Shown one piece after another: positions 49,575-58,760 of a stretch of 64,000 bases of DNA; position 1 is the stretch's first letter; every line of letters begins with the position of its first letter. Source of the DNA: Streptomyces sp. CC208A (lineage in GTDB: Bacteria; Actinomycetota; Actinomycetes; Streptomycetales; Streptomycetaceae); the NCBI RefSeq assembly GCF_030010625.1, contig NZ_JASCXN010000029.1, positions 47,766 to 111,765 of the forward strand. Direction: 5' to 3'. Both the position numbers and the translations under genes were made by a program. A model generated the notes under the pieces. The model was not told the origin of the DNA and did no database searches. It saw only the letters and a program-made list of their open reading frames with translations.

Positions 49575-51725
49575 TCACTCCTCGACATGGCCAGACGTGT
49601 TGATCTGGAAGGTTCGGAGGTAGTCCTCGTAGAGCCGGGTTGTGGCCAGGGACGGATCGAGCTTCGCGACGATCTGCTGGTACTCGGCCGTCGAGTCCGT
49701 GACGATGAATGCATGCCGCAGTTGCCGCCCCCCATCATGGCGGGCGTTCACGGCATCGACGAAGTCGGACCATTCCGTAGTGTCGAACAGGACACCGTAT
49801 ACCGCTTCCTCGGGCACGACCCAGCCCTCATCGGCAACCGCTTCGATACGCTCGCCTGTCGCGCCAGCCTTAAACCACAGCAGCGGCGCAATGGCGCTGA
49901 ACTTCCGCCCCAGCGATACAAGGGCAGGATCCTCGTAGGTGAGCTCGAAAAACTCGACGTTCTCCTCGTAGCCATCACTCATTGGATGTTGCTCGTTGAA
50001 CTTGTACGCCCCGTCCACGGGTCTACCGTCTGCGGTGATACCAGTGAACGCCGCCCTGATGCGCGGAACGGTGATGTGCTGGCAGATGCCAAGACTCTCC
50101 CACTCCGGGTCTCCTGGGTAGACACCTCGCGCCCGCATGTCTGCGGCCTCCTCGTCGGAGACCTCGTTGTTCGTGACCACGATGCTGCGGCGGCGACCAC
50201 CGTCCTGATGGTTGAGACGGGCCACGGCGTGAGCCGTGGTGCCTGATCCACCGAAGAAGTCAAGGATCAGCGCATCAGGCTTGTCCGAGACGAAAAACCT
50301 CAACGCATCCTCGACTGCATAGAGAGACTTCGGGTAGTTAAACTTCCTGCCCGGGATCAAGGATCGAAGCATCGTCGAGCCATGGGTACTTGCATCATGC
50401 GACGGGCGGTTCCAAACCGTGCGAGCAGTCTGCGCCCGCTCCGCATCCTCCGAGTGGGTCAGCACCAAAGCGCCGTTCTCGTCCCTGCCAGAAACCGTTA
50501 TCTCGCCGGCCTCGATCCGCTTTTTCGCGCCCTCATTGAGGTAGTTGATTGCCCACTGCCCCTTCGCGCTCCTGCGTCCCAGGCGCGCGGTGCCGTCGGC
50601 CAGGGCGGCGATGAAGGAATCCCTGCCAATCTGCCAACGCCCTTCACTGCCGTCGGTGCGCAGCGGCCACACTGCCACGGTCCCGGGCGGAGGTACGACC
50701 GTCGACCTGTCTGCCGTGACTGGGAGCAGCGGTTCACCCACAGAGACGATTCGCTGGGCTGCCTCGTCCACGAAGATCGGGTAGAACTGCTTCTCCCGGT
50801 CGACCCGGCGCGCATCGGTACCCCGGCGCAGCATGGAGAGCCAGATCGTCTTGGAACTCGCCGAGGAACTACCTTCGGCGGTCAGCATGTTGTCTGGAGT
50901 CTGAGCCGGGCCGGCCTGCCCGATGTAGACGAAGAAGAGGTACTCCTCGACCCGGGAGAACTCTCGACCTCGCGCCACCCCCTTGGTGTTGATGACCGAC
51001 GTGACCATCTGGCACTTAGCACCGGGGAAGACCTGTCCGAGCAGCAATCCGAGTCGGTGGACCTCCTTCTCATCGATGGTGACGATCAGCACCGAGCTGG
51101 ACGGATTGAGCAGCCGCTTGGCGAGCTGGAGGCGCTTCTCCATGAAGGAAAGCCACTTCGAGTGGCGGTACGGATCCTGATCGTCGACAAAGTCGTTGTT
51201 GTACTTCCAGTCGCGCGCCCCCGTGTTATACGGCGGGTCGATATAGATGGCATCGATTCTACCCTCGTAGGGGTAGAGCAGGGCCTCCAGTGCATGGTAA
51301 TTTTCCGCGTTAATCACGGCGTGCCACGGCCGGTCGCTGGCTCGTGCAATCCTGCCAGTCGACCGAAGGCCCGGATAGATCGGATCACCGAACTCACGGA
51401 TTATCACGACCCGTTCATGCGACACCTGAAGAACCTGCGCAGGATCGGTCCTTGACTGGATAGTTGCCGTCCCGTCACACAGACTGATCACGGTCCAGAC
51501 CCCGGACTCATCCACGTCCGTCCGATCCTTCGAGCCCTCCCGTACCAGGCAGACCTTGTCGCCGCGACGCACAGCGAACTTTGGCAACAACACGGACTCA
51601 GGTTTGTGGGCGTTGAAGACCAGTCCGAACTGACGGGTCCGTAGCACCTTGCGGTATTCCGCCTGGAGTGCCGCACGCAACGCTGGGTCCTGGACCGATG
51701 CGATGAGGTTGTCGATGTGGGCCAT
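49575..51725 (-). CDS. DNA adenine methyltransferase, type III-like Mod
   Basis: A 716-residue beta-class DNA methyltransferase. The catalytic motif IV DPPYNTG (163-169) comes before the SAM motif FFGGSGTTAHA (490-500), as in type III Mod proteins and other N6-adenine methylases. KYNNDFVDDQDPYRHSKWLS and ENYHALEALL support the group. An N-terminal extension of about 130 residues may be the target-recognition or partner region. Codon usage and GC are lower than the core. The ATG at 51723-51725 is chosen. The helicase gene lies 16 bp upstream in the same direction. Confidence 0.88.
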   Translation of the reverse strand: MAHIDNLIASVQDPALRAALQAEYRKVLRTRQFGLVFNAHKPESVLLPKFAVRRGDKVCLVREGSKDRTDVDESGVWTVISLCDGTATIQSRTDPAQVLQVSHERVVIIREFGDPIYPGLRSTGRIARASDRPWHAVINAENYHALEALLYPYEGRIDAIYIDPPYNTGARDWKYNNDFVDDQDPYRHSKWLSFMEKRLQLAKRLLNPSSSVLIVTIDEKEVHRLGLLLGQVFPGAKCQMVTSVINTKGVARGREFSRVEEYLFFVYIGQAGPAQTPDNMLTAEGSSSASSKTIWLSMLRRGTDARRVDREKQFYPIFVDEAAQRIVSVGEPLLPVTADRSTVVPPPGTVAVWPLRTDGSEGRWQIGRDSFIAALADGTARLGRRSAKGQWAINYLNEGAKKRIEAGEITVSGRDENGALVLTHSEDAERAQTARTVWNRPSHDASTHGSTMLRSLIPGRKFNYPKSLYAVEDALRFFVSDKPDALILDFFGGSGTTAHAVARLNHQDGGRRRSIVVTNNEVSDEEAADMRARGVYPGDPEWESLGICQHITVPRIRAAFTGITADGRPVDGAYKFNEQHPMSDGYEENVEFFELTYEDPALVSLGRKFSAIAPLLWFKAGATGERIEAVADEGWVVPEEAVYGVLFDTTEWSDFVDAVNARHDGGRQLRHAFIVTDSTAEYQQIVAKLDPSLATTRLYEDYLRTFQINTSGHVEE

Positions 51726-51741
51726 GGAATCGAAACGCCTG

Positions 51742-54444
51742 TCAGTAGTCGCTGCCGTGCGTGTGGAAGAGGTCGGAAGCCTCCGGCCCGTCATGGGCCC
51801 GGATGGCCTCTCGGACATTCGGGTCCAGGTGGTTGAGCATCAAGAACCTTCCGCCGACCTTAGCGACGGACTGAATGCGGTGGAATGATTCCGCGTGGTC
51901 AGACGCGTAAGCGCTAATACCCTTCAACTTTGGAACGGCATCGACCAGGTGGGTGCCGTGCGGGTCGATTAGAGAGGCACGTAGCTCTCCCCCGACATCG
52001 TGGATGAACACGAAGTCGGGAGCCAGACCCCTGATACCGTCCGGCGCCGTGTAAGGGATCTGCAGCGAATGCCGACCACTGGAAGGGTTCCGGTACCAAG
52101 CCACCGCGCCATGGCCAAGCTCCTCCGTAAGGACGTACTTCTCCCACTCCTGGAATGTGGCATGGAAGGTACCGTCCGGGGCAGACAGCACATGGCGGTC
52201 CCATACCTCACCCGCGGCTTCCTCAGTACGACTCGTGGGCAGGCTCAGGGAGGTGAGCAGCGGGCGGTCCGACTCCCGACGGATCCTGTCGAACTTCTCC
52301 TGGGCAGCGGCGCTCAGGCGCGTGGTCGCGGAGTTGTACCGCTGCAGCCACTGCGCGACCAGGTGGGATGCGCGTTCCTCGATACGGGTCGGCAGCTCCA
52401 CTTCACGGGCCAATGCGATCGTGACAACCATCGCCTCCCTCACCTCGTCATCCTTGACCGCGAGTTGGCTGACGTAACTGGCGGCCAGCCCCTCAGGGAG
52501 ATGACGCTTCGTCCGATCCCAGAGCAGACCGATGCCCCGCGCATCGAGGGCGATCAGCGTCTGTGTGTCAGCGGCGTGCTCACTGGGAGAACCGTAGGTC
52601 ACCGCCCGCTCATAGAGTGCCGTCTTGTTCACGGATTCGATCATGCCTTCCAGGCGGCCGGCACTGTCAACTTCCTCTCGAAACAAGTCGATCTCAGCGA
52701 GCAGCGCCTTACGGGCCAGCTTAATGGCACCTGGCTCGATCGCCTGGCCGTCATGTTTCTCGGTGAGTAGCGCTGCCAGCGCGGACAGCCGGGTGACCGC
52801 CGACCGGGTGGAGCGCCGAGGGATCGTGTACGACGGCAGACTCTGCAGTACGGCAAATACGTCCTGACCGGCGTGGACGCTAATGCTCTGCTCCGCTGTC
52901 GCCGGATCGAACAGACTGGGCGTGGTCGAATCCGGCACGTCCGTCGTATGGCGAGGCTCCGGCGTCGCGCGATCGCCGGCACCGTCGGTCGACAGTGTCC
53001 GCTCAGCTGCCCCCGCGTCGTCTGCACCACCAAACCAGGAGATGTCTTCCTCGGCCTCGGTGGAGACTTCCTGCTGGCGGGGCGCCAAGACAGGATTCCG
53101 GGTCAGGTGGATGGGCTCGGTCACGACCTCCGTGCCGCCAGCCAGGTTGCCCTCGTCCCCCTTCTCAAATTCCTTAGCCAGCAAGTCGACTGCCTCGGCA
53201 GCGAACTTCGGCAGGATGCAGTGGACGGTATTCAGCGTCTCGTCCGTCAGGACACGGCGGGCCAGCGGCGTGCGGACCATCCGTCCCATGATCTGAGTGA
53301 TGAGGTCGACGTCCTTAGCCACACGCATGGAGACGAGCACCTCCGCGCGAGGGCAGTCCCAGCCTGTCGTGATGGCCGTCTTACACAGTACAACCCTCAC
53401 GTCCTCGCGATCTTGCACATCCTCGGGCGAGCAGTACGCAATCCGATGATTTCCAGCCTGCTCCGGTGCATGCGAAGCGAAGGTATGCACGATGTTCGCC
53501 ACCGTGATACCCGGCCACTCCTCGAGTATGGTGGCCACCATCTCGCCCAGTTCTTTCACCGACGGCTTATCGCCGACCTGGACAACAAGAATCGGGTTGA
53601 CCCGTGGGTCACTGTTCTCGGTGCAGTAGGAAGCCCAGCGCCGCTCATATTCGTGAATTTTCTCCACGGCATGTCTAAGGAGAGTGGACTCGGCCGCCTC
53701 CACTCCTTTCGTGTGACCAAGAATGATCTGATCTTTAAGAAGTCCGGATGATCGAACATCTTCGATGGCCACGTCGTGTGAGATCACAGTGCGACCGCGC
53801 TGCGCCATCTCCTCCCGGAATCGCCTTGGAACAGCCGAGATCCCCCAAACGATCGGAACTTCCGGGCGCCCGTCGGACTTACCACCGATGATGCGCGAGA
53901 CAATCGTGTCACGGGTGTTCCGGGCAGTGTTCATGCCACGGTGCGCTTCGTCCACGACCACGACAAACCCGTGCGGACGCCGTGACGCAGTGTTAGCGAT
54001 AGTGTCCCAGAGGGAGTAGACACGGCCGTCGCCCGCCGCTTTCGAGAGAGTGGCTGCTGAGCCTAGCTTCTGAATATTCAGGAAGTAGACCCGACCTGGA
54101 TCGAGAACCTCCTGATCAAAATCGTTCTCAATAGTGATCAGCCGATTGAGATCCAGACCGGAAGACGACGCCATCATCTTGCGGAGCGTCTGGTTATTAA
54201 GTGACGGATCGTCGGTGACCCAGAGAAAGGTTGCGCTATCGAGGCGAGGGGTCGATTCGTCGCCGTCTAGCACCGCCTCAATGACGGCAGTCGCGATCAC
54301 AGTCTTCCCGGCGCCGGTCGGTGCGCCGAGAACGATGGCACCCCGGTGTTCCGGGTTCTGCCCGTGCGAGAGCGCTAGGCTGGAAATAGCGTTCGTGATG
54401 GCAGACTTCGCCACGGCTTGGTAGTCAAACAGCTCGTACTTCAT
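51742..54444 (-). CDS. DEAD/DEAH helicase, type III-like Res subunit
   Basis: A 900-residue SF2 helicase/translocase. Walker A is LGAPTGAGKTVIA (39-51), Walker B is VVVVDEAHRG (DEAH, 165-168), motif III is WGISAVP, and motif VI is ITQIMGRMVRTPLARR. This matches Res subunits of type III restriction. The C-terminal domain has LAPDFVFIHD (PD at 809-810), but the position where a PD-ExK nuclease would have ExK reads SLIDPHGTHL, so cleavage may use a variant site or be lost. It is followed by the methyltransferase gene in one operon. Lower GC than neighbours suggests transfer. Confidence 0.85.
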   Translation of the reverse strand: MKYELFDYQAVAKSAITNAISSLALSHGQNPEHRGAIVLGAPTGAGKTVIATAVIEAVLDGDESTPRLDSATFLWVTDDPSLNNQTLRKMMASSSGLDLNRLITIENDFDQEVLDPGRVYFLNIQKLGSAATLSKAAGDGRVYSLWDTIANTASRRPHGFVVVVDEAHRGMNTARNTRDTIVSRIIGGKSDGRPEVPIVWGISAVPRRFREEMAQRGRTVISHDVAIEDVRSSGLLKDQIILGHTKGVEAAESTLLRHAVEKIHEYERRWASYCTENSDPRVNPILVVQVGDKPSVKELGEMVATILEEWPGITVANIVHTFASHAPEQAGNHRIAYCSPEDVQDREDVRVVLCKTAITTGWDCPRAEVLVSMRVAKDVDLITQIMGRMVRTPLARRVLTDETLNTVHCILPKFAAEAVDLLAKEFEKGDEGNLAGGTEVVTEPIHLTRNPVLAPRQQEVSTEAEEDISWFGGADDAGAAERTLSTDGAGDRATPEPRHTTDVPDSTTPSLFDPATAEQSISVHAGQDVFAVLQSLPSYTIPRRSTRSAVTRLSALAALLTEKHDGQAIEPGAIKLARKALLAEIDLFREEVDSAGRLEGMIESVNKTALYERAVTYGSPSEHAADTQTLIALDARGIGLLWDRTKRHLPEGLAASYVSQLAVKDDEVREAMVVTIALAREVELPTRIEERASHLVAQWLQRYNSATTRLSAAAQEKFDRIRRESDRPLLTSLSLPTSRTEEAAGEVWDRHVLSAPDGTFHATFQEWEKYVLTEELGHGAVAWYRNPSSGRHSLQIPYTAPDGIRGLAPDFVFIHDVGGELRASLIDPHGTHLVDAVPKLKGISAYASDHAESFHRIQSVAKVGGRFLMLNHLDPNVREAIRAHDGPEASDLFHTHGSDY

Positions 54445-54705
54445 GCCGGTCCCGCCCTCTGCGCCGTCGTCCTCTCATGACCAGATCAAGGCTAGCGCCA
54501 AGGTAGAGGCGGAAATGACGCGCCAGCGCTCCGGCCTCATCCTGGGCGCGCTCGGCAGTGGTCAGCAGCGCTGGGGCTTCGTGGGGCAGGCCAGGAAGGG
54601 CAGGTCAGCGGCGGTGACACGGGTATAGCCGTCATCGACCGAAGCCAAGGTGAATCACGGACCTGGTCAGGCTTGTGCGAGCCATGCCTGGGGCAAAGAG
54701 CTCGC
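54445..54705. promoter_or_regulatory. Divergent region between helicase and HD genes
   Basis: A 261-bp gap between the minus-strand restriction pair and the plus-strand HD gene. It should hold the promoters for both. GC rises across it from the low restriction-module level to the genome level. No clear boxes, repeats or RNA gene were recognised. Confidence 0.35.
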
Positions 54706-55269
54706 ATGGGTGATTTGATCGAGGAGTGGGCGGCGCAGGTCGCGGAGGCCGAGCTCAGCAGCACGCTTCCCCGGAGGTGGGCACATACACAGGGTGTAGC
54801 CCAGCGTGCGGTCGAAGTAAGTCAGGTCCTCGGCCAAGACGCTGGCCTCCTCATCGCTGCCGCCACGCTGCACGATGTCGGGTACGCGCCGCGCCTGGCC
54901 ACGACTGGGTTCCATCCGCTGGACGGGGCCCGGTTCCTTCGCGAAGAGCACGGGGCTGACAATCGGCTGGTGCGCCTGGTGGCAAACCACTCGTTCGCGC
55001 TCCTGGAGGCCGAGGAACGGGGGCTGCGGGAGGAGCTCGCGAGCGAGTTTCCGTTGCTGGAGGAGCCGCTGCTGGTGGACGCGCTCGTGTACTGCGACAT
55101 GACGACCACGCCCGACGGCGGCCGGACCACCGCAGAGGAGCGGGTCGCGGAGATCCTTGGCCGCTACGGGGACGACAGTGTGGTCGGGCGGTTCATCCGC
55201 CGGGCGGCGCCGGAGATCTTCGCCGCCGTGGGGCGGGTGGAGGCGGCGCTGGCGGCTCAGCCGAGGTAG
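54706..55269 (+). CDS. HD-domain phosphohydrolase-like protein
   Basis: A 187-residue HD-superfamily protein. The metal-binding residues are visible: His in RRWAHTQGVAQRA, the HD pair in AAATLHDVGYAPRL, and a later Asp in ALVYCDMTTTPDGG. A HP motif (TGFHPLDGARFL) and ANHSFALLEAEE are also present. HD proteins hydrolyse phosphate esters of nucleotides or second messengers; the substrate is not known. The ATG at 54706 (MGDLIEEWAAQ) is chosen. The end overlaps the convergent Nudix gene by 13 bp. Confidence 0.85.
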   Translation: MGDLIEEWAAQVAEAELSSTLPRRWAHTQGVAQRAVEVSQVLGQDAGLLIAAATLHDVGYAPRLATTGFHPLDGARFLREEHGADNRLVRLVANHSFALLEAEERGLREELASEFPLLEEPLLVDALVYCDMTTTPDGGRTTAEERVAEILGRYGDDSVVGRFIRRAAPEIFAAVGRVEAALAAQPR

Positions 55270-55724
55270 GGGTAGGTGCCGGCGAGGTAGTCGCCGATCT
55301 GCTGGCGCATGCTGGCGTGGATGTCGTACTGGTCGAGGTCGGCCGGCTGGACGAAGCGGACGCCGTCGGCCTCGTCGTTGATGGTGGGCTCGCCGCCGAC
55401 GGGGCGGCCGATGTAGGTGTTCTCGTACTGCTGGCGGATCTCGCCGTCGGTGTACGCCACGATGTGGTTCGGGTTGGTGTAGACGCCGAGGAAGCCGGTG
55501 ATCTCGGCGACGATCCCCGTCTCCTCCAGGCACTCGCGTACCGCGCACTCGGCGGCGGTCTCGCCGATGTCCTGGGCGCCGCCGGGCAGTGCCCACTGAC
55601 CGGTGTCACGGCGGCGCTGGAGCAGGATGGCGCCGCTGCCGTCGACGACCAGGAGGTTGCTGGCTGGGATGAGGGTGTTGGCCTTGGGGGCGTCCGGGTC
55701 GTTGTAGTACTCAGTCCTGCCCAT
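55257..55724 (-). CDS. Nudix hydrolase
   Basis: A 155-residue Nudix protein that should hydrolyse a nucleoside diphosphate linked to another group. The Nudix box is complete: GGAQDIGETAAECAVRECLE then ETGI. Preceding is LLQRRRDTGQWALPGG. A second hydrophobic block near ENTYIGRPVGGEPT could shape the substrate site. Start ATG is at 55722-55724, overlapping the end of the regulator gene upstream by 14 bp, so the two are cotranslated. Confidence 0.92.
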   Translation of the reverse strand: MGRTEYYNDPDAPKANTLIPASNLLVVDGSGAILLQRRRDTGQWALPGGAQDIGETAAECAVRECLEETGIVAEITGFLGVYTNPNHIVAYTDGEIRQQYENTYIGRPVGGEPTINDEADGVRFVQPADLDQYDIHASMRQQIGDYLAGTYPYLG

Positions 55725-56493
55725 GTGCGGCGGTCCCCTCCTGGTCGGGTGTCCAGGGCCGTGCGCCGGCCCAGACGGCGTCGAAGCTCTGAGCGTAGTT
55801 GTCGAACCAGCCGCCTTCGGTGCCCTGTCTGAGGTGGAGCAGCGGGTTGGCACTGGCTGGGCGTCCCCACACGTGCGGGTTGACCAGCAGGTTCTCGTCG
55901 TAGAGGAAGAGCGAGGTGTACAGGGTGGTGTCGTGCAGTCGTACCTCGCACCCCGGCTTGCCCAAGAGAGGGCGGTAGTAGGTCAGCGAGGCGCGGATCT
56001 TCGCCGCGAGCGTGTCGCCGATCCCTTCCTCCCGTCCCCGGACGGCGACCGCCCCGCCGGTGGGGTCGCCGAAGCACAGCCGTACGCGGACGCCGGCGTG
56101 CGCGCGCTCGGCGAGCATCCGGGCCACGTCGGGGTTGGACTGGGCGAAGAAGGTGCCCGAGAAGACGAGGACGCTGATCTCCTTCTGTGCTCCTCGAAGC
56201 AGTGAGATCCACATCTCCCGGGGCACACTCGCTCGGTTCAGATAGGTGCCGACGAGTTCGCCGTCGGAAGCCAGCGCGGCTTGCGTCGCGCGGGACCGCT
56301 GCGGGGGCCAGAGGAAGGACTCCTCGACGCGCAGGTGTTGAGCTGCGGCGAAACGGTGGCGCCGGTGGGGGACGCGCCCACCGAGCCAGCGACCTACGGT
56401 CTTGGGGTCCACTTCGCAGATCTCGGCGAGCGACGCGATGGAGACGCCACGCTGGGCGAGTACGGAATGCAGTCGCTCGTTCACGCTGGTCAT
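55711..56493 (-). CDS. XRE-type regulator with phospholipase D-like domain
   Basis: A 260-residue protein. Residues 1-60 form a helix-turn-helix (RLHSVLAQRGVSIASLAEIC, VDPKTVGRWLGGRVPHRR). The rest looks like a PLD-like or sensing domain (VPREMWISLLRGAQKEISVL, MLAERAHAGVRVRLCFGDP, PHVWGRPASANPLLHLRQG), without a clear HKD motif, so probably not catalytic. Similar proteins sit next to Nudix hydrolases in Streptomyces. It overlaps the Nudix gene start. Confidence 0.85.
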   Translation of the reverse strand: MTSVNERLHSVLAQRGVSIASLAEICEVDPKTVGRWLGGRVPHRRHRFAAAQHLRVEESFLWPPQRSRATQAALASDGELVGTYLNRASVPREMWISLLRGAQKEISVLVFSGTFFAQSNPDVARMLAERAHAGVRVRLCFGDPTGGAVAVRGREEGIGDTLAAKIRASLTYYRPLLGKPGCEVRLHDTTLYTSLFLYDENLLVNPHVWGRPASANPLLHLRQGTEGGWFDNYAQSFDAVWAGARPWTPDQEGTAAHGQD

Positions 56494-56578
56494 GCAAGCG
56501 CGAGCTGGGTAGGCAGGGCAAGGACGTATTGGGACGTCTTCACCGAGCCGCTCTCGGCCGTCTCTCTACGCTGGCGCC

Positions 56579-57271
56579 ATGCAGCTCATTGTTCTGTGGG
56601 ACATCGACCACACGCTCGTCGAGAACGCCGGGGTGAGCAAGGAGATCTACGCGAGCGCGTTCTCCCTCCTCGCGGGGCGGGATCCGGACGGGCCGGCGCG
56701 GACGGAGGGCCGTACAGATCGCCTGATCATGCGGGAGCTGCTTGTCCGGCACGGTGTCCCCGTGCCGGACTGGTCCGCCGTGGAAGCGGCTCTCGCCAAG
56801 GCCGGGGAAGGGCGTGAGGAGGATCTGCGCCGTCGTGGGACCGCCCTGCCTGGGGTGCGTGAGGCACTCGCCGCAGCGGCTGGCCGGCATGGCTGGATCT
56901 CGTCTGTTCTGACGGGGAACATCGCGGCCAACGCCGTCGTGAAGCTCTCCGCCTTCGGGCTGGACACGCTTCTCGACCTGTCCGTGGGCGCGTACGGCGC
57001 CGACGCGGATCTGCGACCGGACCTCGTGGAAGTGGCTCGGGAGCGGGCGCGCCGGCTCCGAGGCGTTGGAGAAGACGTTCCGGTGGTGCTTGTCGGTGAC
57101 ACGCCTCGGGACGTCGAAGCCGCGCTCACGACCGGCTCGCAGATCCTCGCGGTCGCGTCCGGCATCCACAGTGAGGAAGAGCTGCGAGCGGCGGGGGCCT
57201 CCGTGGTCCTGAGGGATCTGTCCGAGACCTCTCGGGTGCTGGATTTGCTGGAGCGCGCCGGGCGACGGTGA
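56579..57271 (+). CDS. HAD-superfamily hydrolase
   Basis: A 230-residue phosphoglycolate phosphatase-like HAD protein. Motif I is VLWDIDHTLVENAG (the usual first Asp is D8 and the general acid D10), motif II is SSVLTGN, and motif IV is VVLVGDTPRDVEAAL. The helical cap lies between. It removes phosphate from a small molecule; the substrate is not known. It is divergent from the XRE-PLD gene with an 85-bp gap. Confidence 0.9.
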   Translation: MQLIVLWDIDHTLVENAGVSKEIYASAFSLLAGRDPDGPARTEGRTDRLIMRELLVRHGVPVPDWSAVEAALAKAGEGREEDLRRRGTALPGVREALAAAAGRHGWISSVLTGNIAANAVVKLSAFGLDTLLDLSVGAYGADADLRPDLVEVARERARRLRGVGEDVPVVLVGDTPRDVEAALTTGSQILAVASGIHSEEELRAAGASVVLRDLSETSRVLDLLERAGRR

Positions 57272-57415
57272 AACGTCCCAGGACGTCCTGCCTGGCGTCC
57301 GCAGACGCGGTGACGGTGTCCCCTTCTCCTTCCCCATCATCGGTCTCAGCACGGATCGCAAGCCTGTGATCGCTCGAACGGGCGGTCGCTCGCCTCACGA
57401 TGAGAGAAGGGGGCC

Positions 57416-57982
57416 ATGAAGCGCGAACACGAAGTCCGGTTCCTGGATGTCGACGCCGCCGACATCCGCACCAGGCTCAGCCAGGTGGGGGCCGTCCAGA
57501 GGATCCCCTGGGCGCTGCGTACGTGCTGGATCTTCGAGGGGGAGGTTCTGGACCCCGGTCTCTGTCTGCGCCTCTGTGGACAGGGCGCCCGCGTCAGCCT
57601 CGCGCTGGGTTCGTCCTGTGCCTCCTCGACGCTCCAGGGCAGCGCGGTCGTCGAGACCGTGGTGTCCGACCGCGCGTCCGCGGTGGAGATCCTTCGCAAG
57701 CTGGGCCTGCGCGAGACCCGCTATCAGGAGCACTTCCGCGAGGAGTGGCGGCTGGGGGAAGCGGCGTTCTCAATCGAGGCGTGGCCCGACCTCCCCGTGC
57801 TCGTCGCGGTCGCCGGCCCCGATGAGGCGTCCGTCCGGCAGGCGGCGGCTTTGATCGGGTTCGACTTCGGCGATGCCCAAGCCGGGAGCGTCGAGCAGAT
57901 CTACCTGAACGCGACCAGGCGCAACGTGCTTGCCGAACCCACCCTCCTCTTCGCCGATACCGCCCATGCCCGTGCGACGTGA
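57416..57982 (+). CDS. CYTH-domain-like protein
   Basis: A 188-residue protein likely of the CYTH superfamily (class IV adenylate cyclase/thiamine triphosphatase). The N-terminus MKREHEVRFLDVDAADI fits the ExExK-type beta-strand with Arg in place of Lys. WALRTCWIFEG and DPGLCLRLCGQGARVSLALG fit later substrate strands, and EEWRLGEAAFSIEAWPDLP the closing strands. CYTH proteins bind polyphosphate groups of nucleotides. Catalysis is not certain. It follows the HAD gene after 144 bp. Confidence 0.75.
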   Translation: MKREHEVRFLDVDAADIRTRLSQVGAVQRIPWALRTCWIFEGEVLDPGLCLRLCGQGARVSLALGSSCASSTLQGSAVVETVVSDRASAVEILRKLGLRETRYQEHFREEWRLGEAAFSIEAWPDLPVLVAVAGPDEASVRQAAALIGFDFGDAQAGSVEQIYLNATRRNVLAEPTLLFADTAHARAT

Positions 57983-58178
57983 CCTGGCACGAGGGGCGAC
58001 AGCCGGGCTCACCACTGGCCGGCCGACCCCCTTCGGGCGATGGTCTCGGCCACTTGGCCGATAAGCCTTCAATCGCTCAACTGCCTTGCGCGGAAAGGGG
58101 TTACGCCGCCGGTAACCTCGGGCGGGCGAGGCGCTGAGCGCCCGCCATCTGGCCTGCCTGAAAGCTGAAAGGGAATCG
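57983..58178. promoter_or_regulatory. Promoter region of the Ndk-like gene
   Basis: A 196-bp gap. It has two short hairpins: GGTTAC-gccgccg-GTAACC around 58099-58118 and GGCGGGCG-10 nt-CGCCCGCC around 58121-58147. They could be a terminator for the CYTH gene or a leader structure for the NDP kinase gene. A weak GAAAGG precedes the ATG at 58179. Confidence 0.4.
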
Positions 58179-58688
58179 ATGGCCCAGGATCTGGAAAACA
58201 CCGTGGAGCGCACGCTCGTCCTTCTCAAGCCCGACGCTCTGGTCCGCGGTTTCGGCGGGAAGATCATCAGCCGGTTCGAGGACGCCGCGCTGAAGATCGT
58301 CGGCGTGAAGATGAAGCAGATGGACGCCGAGTTCACCCGGCGCCACTACTTCGACCTGGAGGAGCGGCTCGGCCCGGAGGTCTACAACCTCACCGCGACC
58401 TTCATGCAGCAGGGCCCCGTCATCGCGCTCGTCCTGGAGGGCTTCGACGCGGTCGCGACCGTACGGAAGATCGTCGGCAGCACGTACCCGAACGAGGCCC
58501 CCGCCGGCACCATCCGGGGCGACTTCTCGCACTACAGCCGTGGCGCCAGCGCCGCCTCCGGGAAGGCCGTGGCGAACCTCGTGCACGCCTCCGGCAACAA
58601 GGAGGAGGCCGACCAGGAGGTGGCGCTCTGGTTCGACAAGGACGAGCTCCACGACTACCGCACCCTCGCGGAGATCTTCACGTACTGA
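58179..58688 (+). CDS. Divergent nucleoside diphosphate kinase
   Basis: A 169-residue NDP kinase homologue, longer than standard bacterial Ndk (around 137-145). The core is clear: ERTLVLLKPDALVRGFGGKI, GPVIALVLEGFDAVATVRKI and APAGTIRGDFSH. The catalytic His is in NLVHASGNKEEADQEVALWF, but the usual NxxHxSD is NLVHASGN, so the Asp is Gly. An insertion of about ten residues precedes it. From memory, this form is more like archaeal or CPR-type Ndk than the streptomycete housekeeping enzyme. It probably phosphorylates NDPs or has a derived role. Confidence 0.85.
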   Translation: MAQDLENTVERTLVLLKPDALVRGFGGKIISRFEDAALKIVGVKMKQMDAEFTRRHYFDLEERLGPEVYNLTATFMQQGPVIALVLEGFDAVATVRKIVGSTYPNEAPAGTIRGDFSHYSRGASAASGKAVANLVHASGNKEEADQEVALWFDKDELHDYRTLAEIFTY

Positions 58689-58760
58689 CCCGCACCGAGG
58701 TCACCTCTCGGAAGCCGACGCGTTGAACACCACCCAGCACCAACGTAGGAGAGAAGACCC

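Noticed and set aside
49575..54444. DISARM or BREX defence system
   Set aside because: Beyond the methylase and helicase, the other marker genes (DUF1998 protein, PLD nuclease, PglZ, BrxC-type ATPase) are not in the window.
55711..56493. Active phospholipase D in the XRE protein
   Set aside because: No HxKxxxxD motif was found; the domain is more likely used for sensing or dimerisation.
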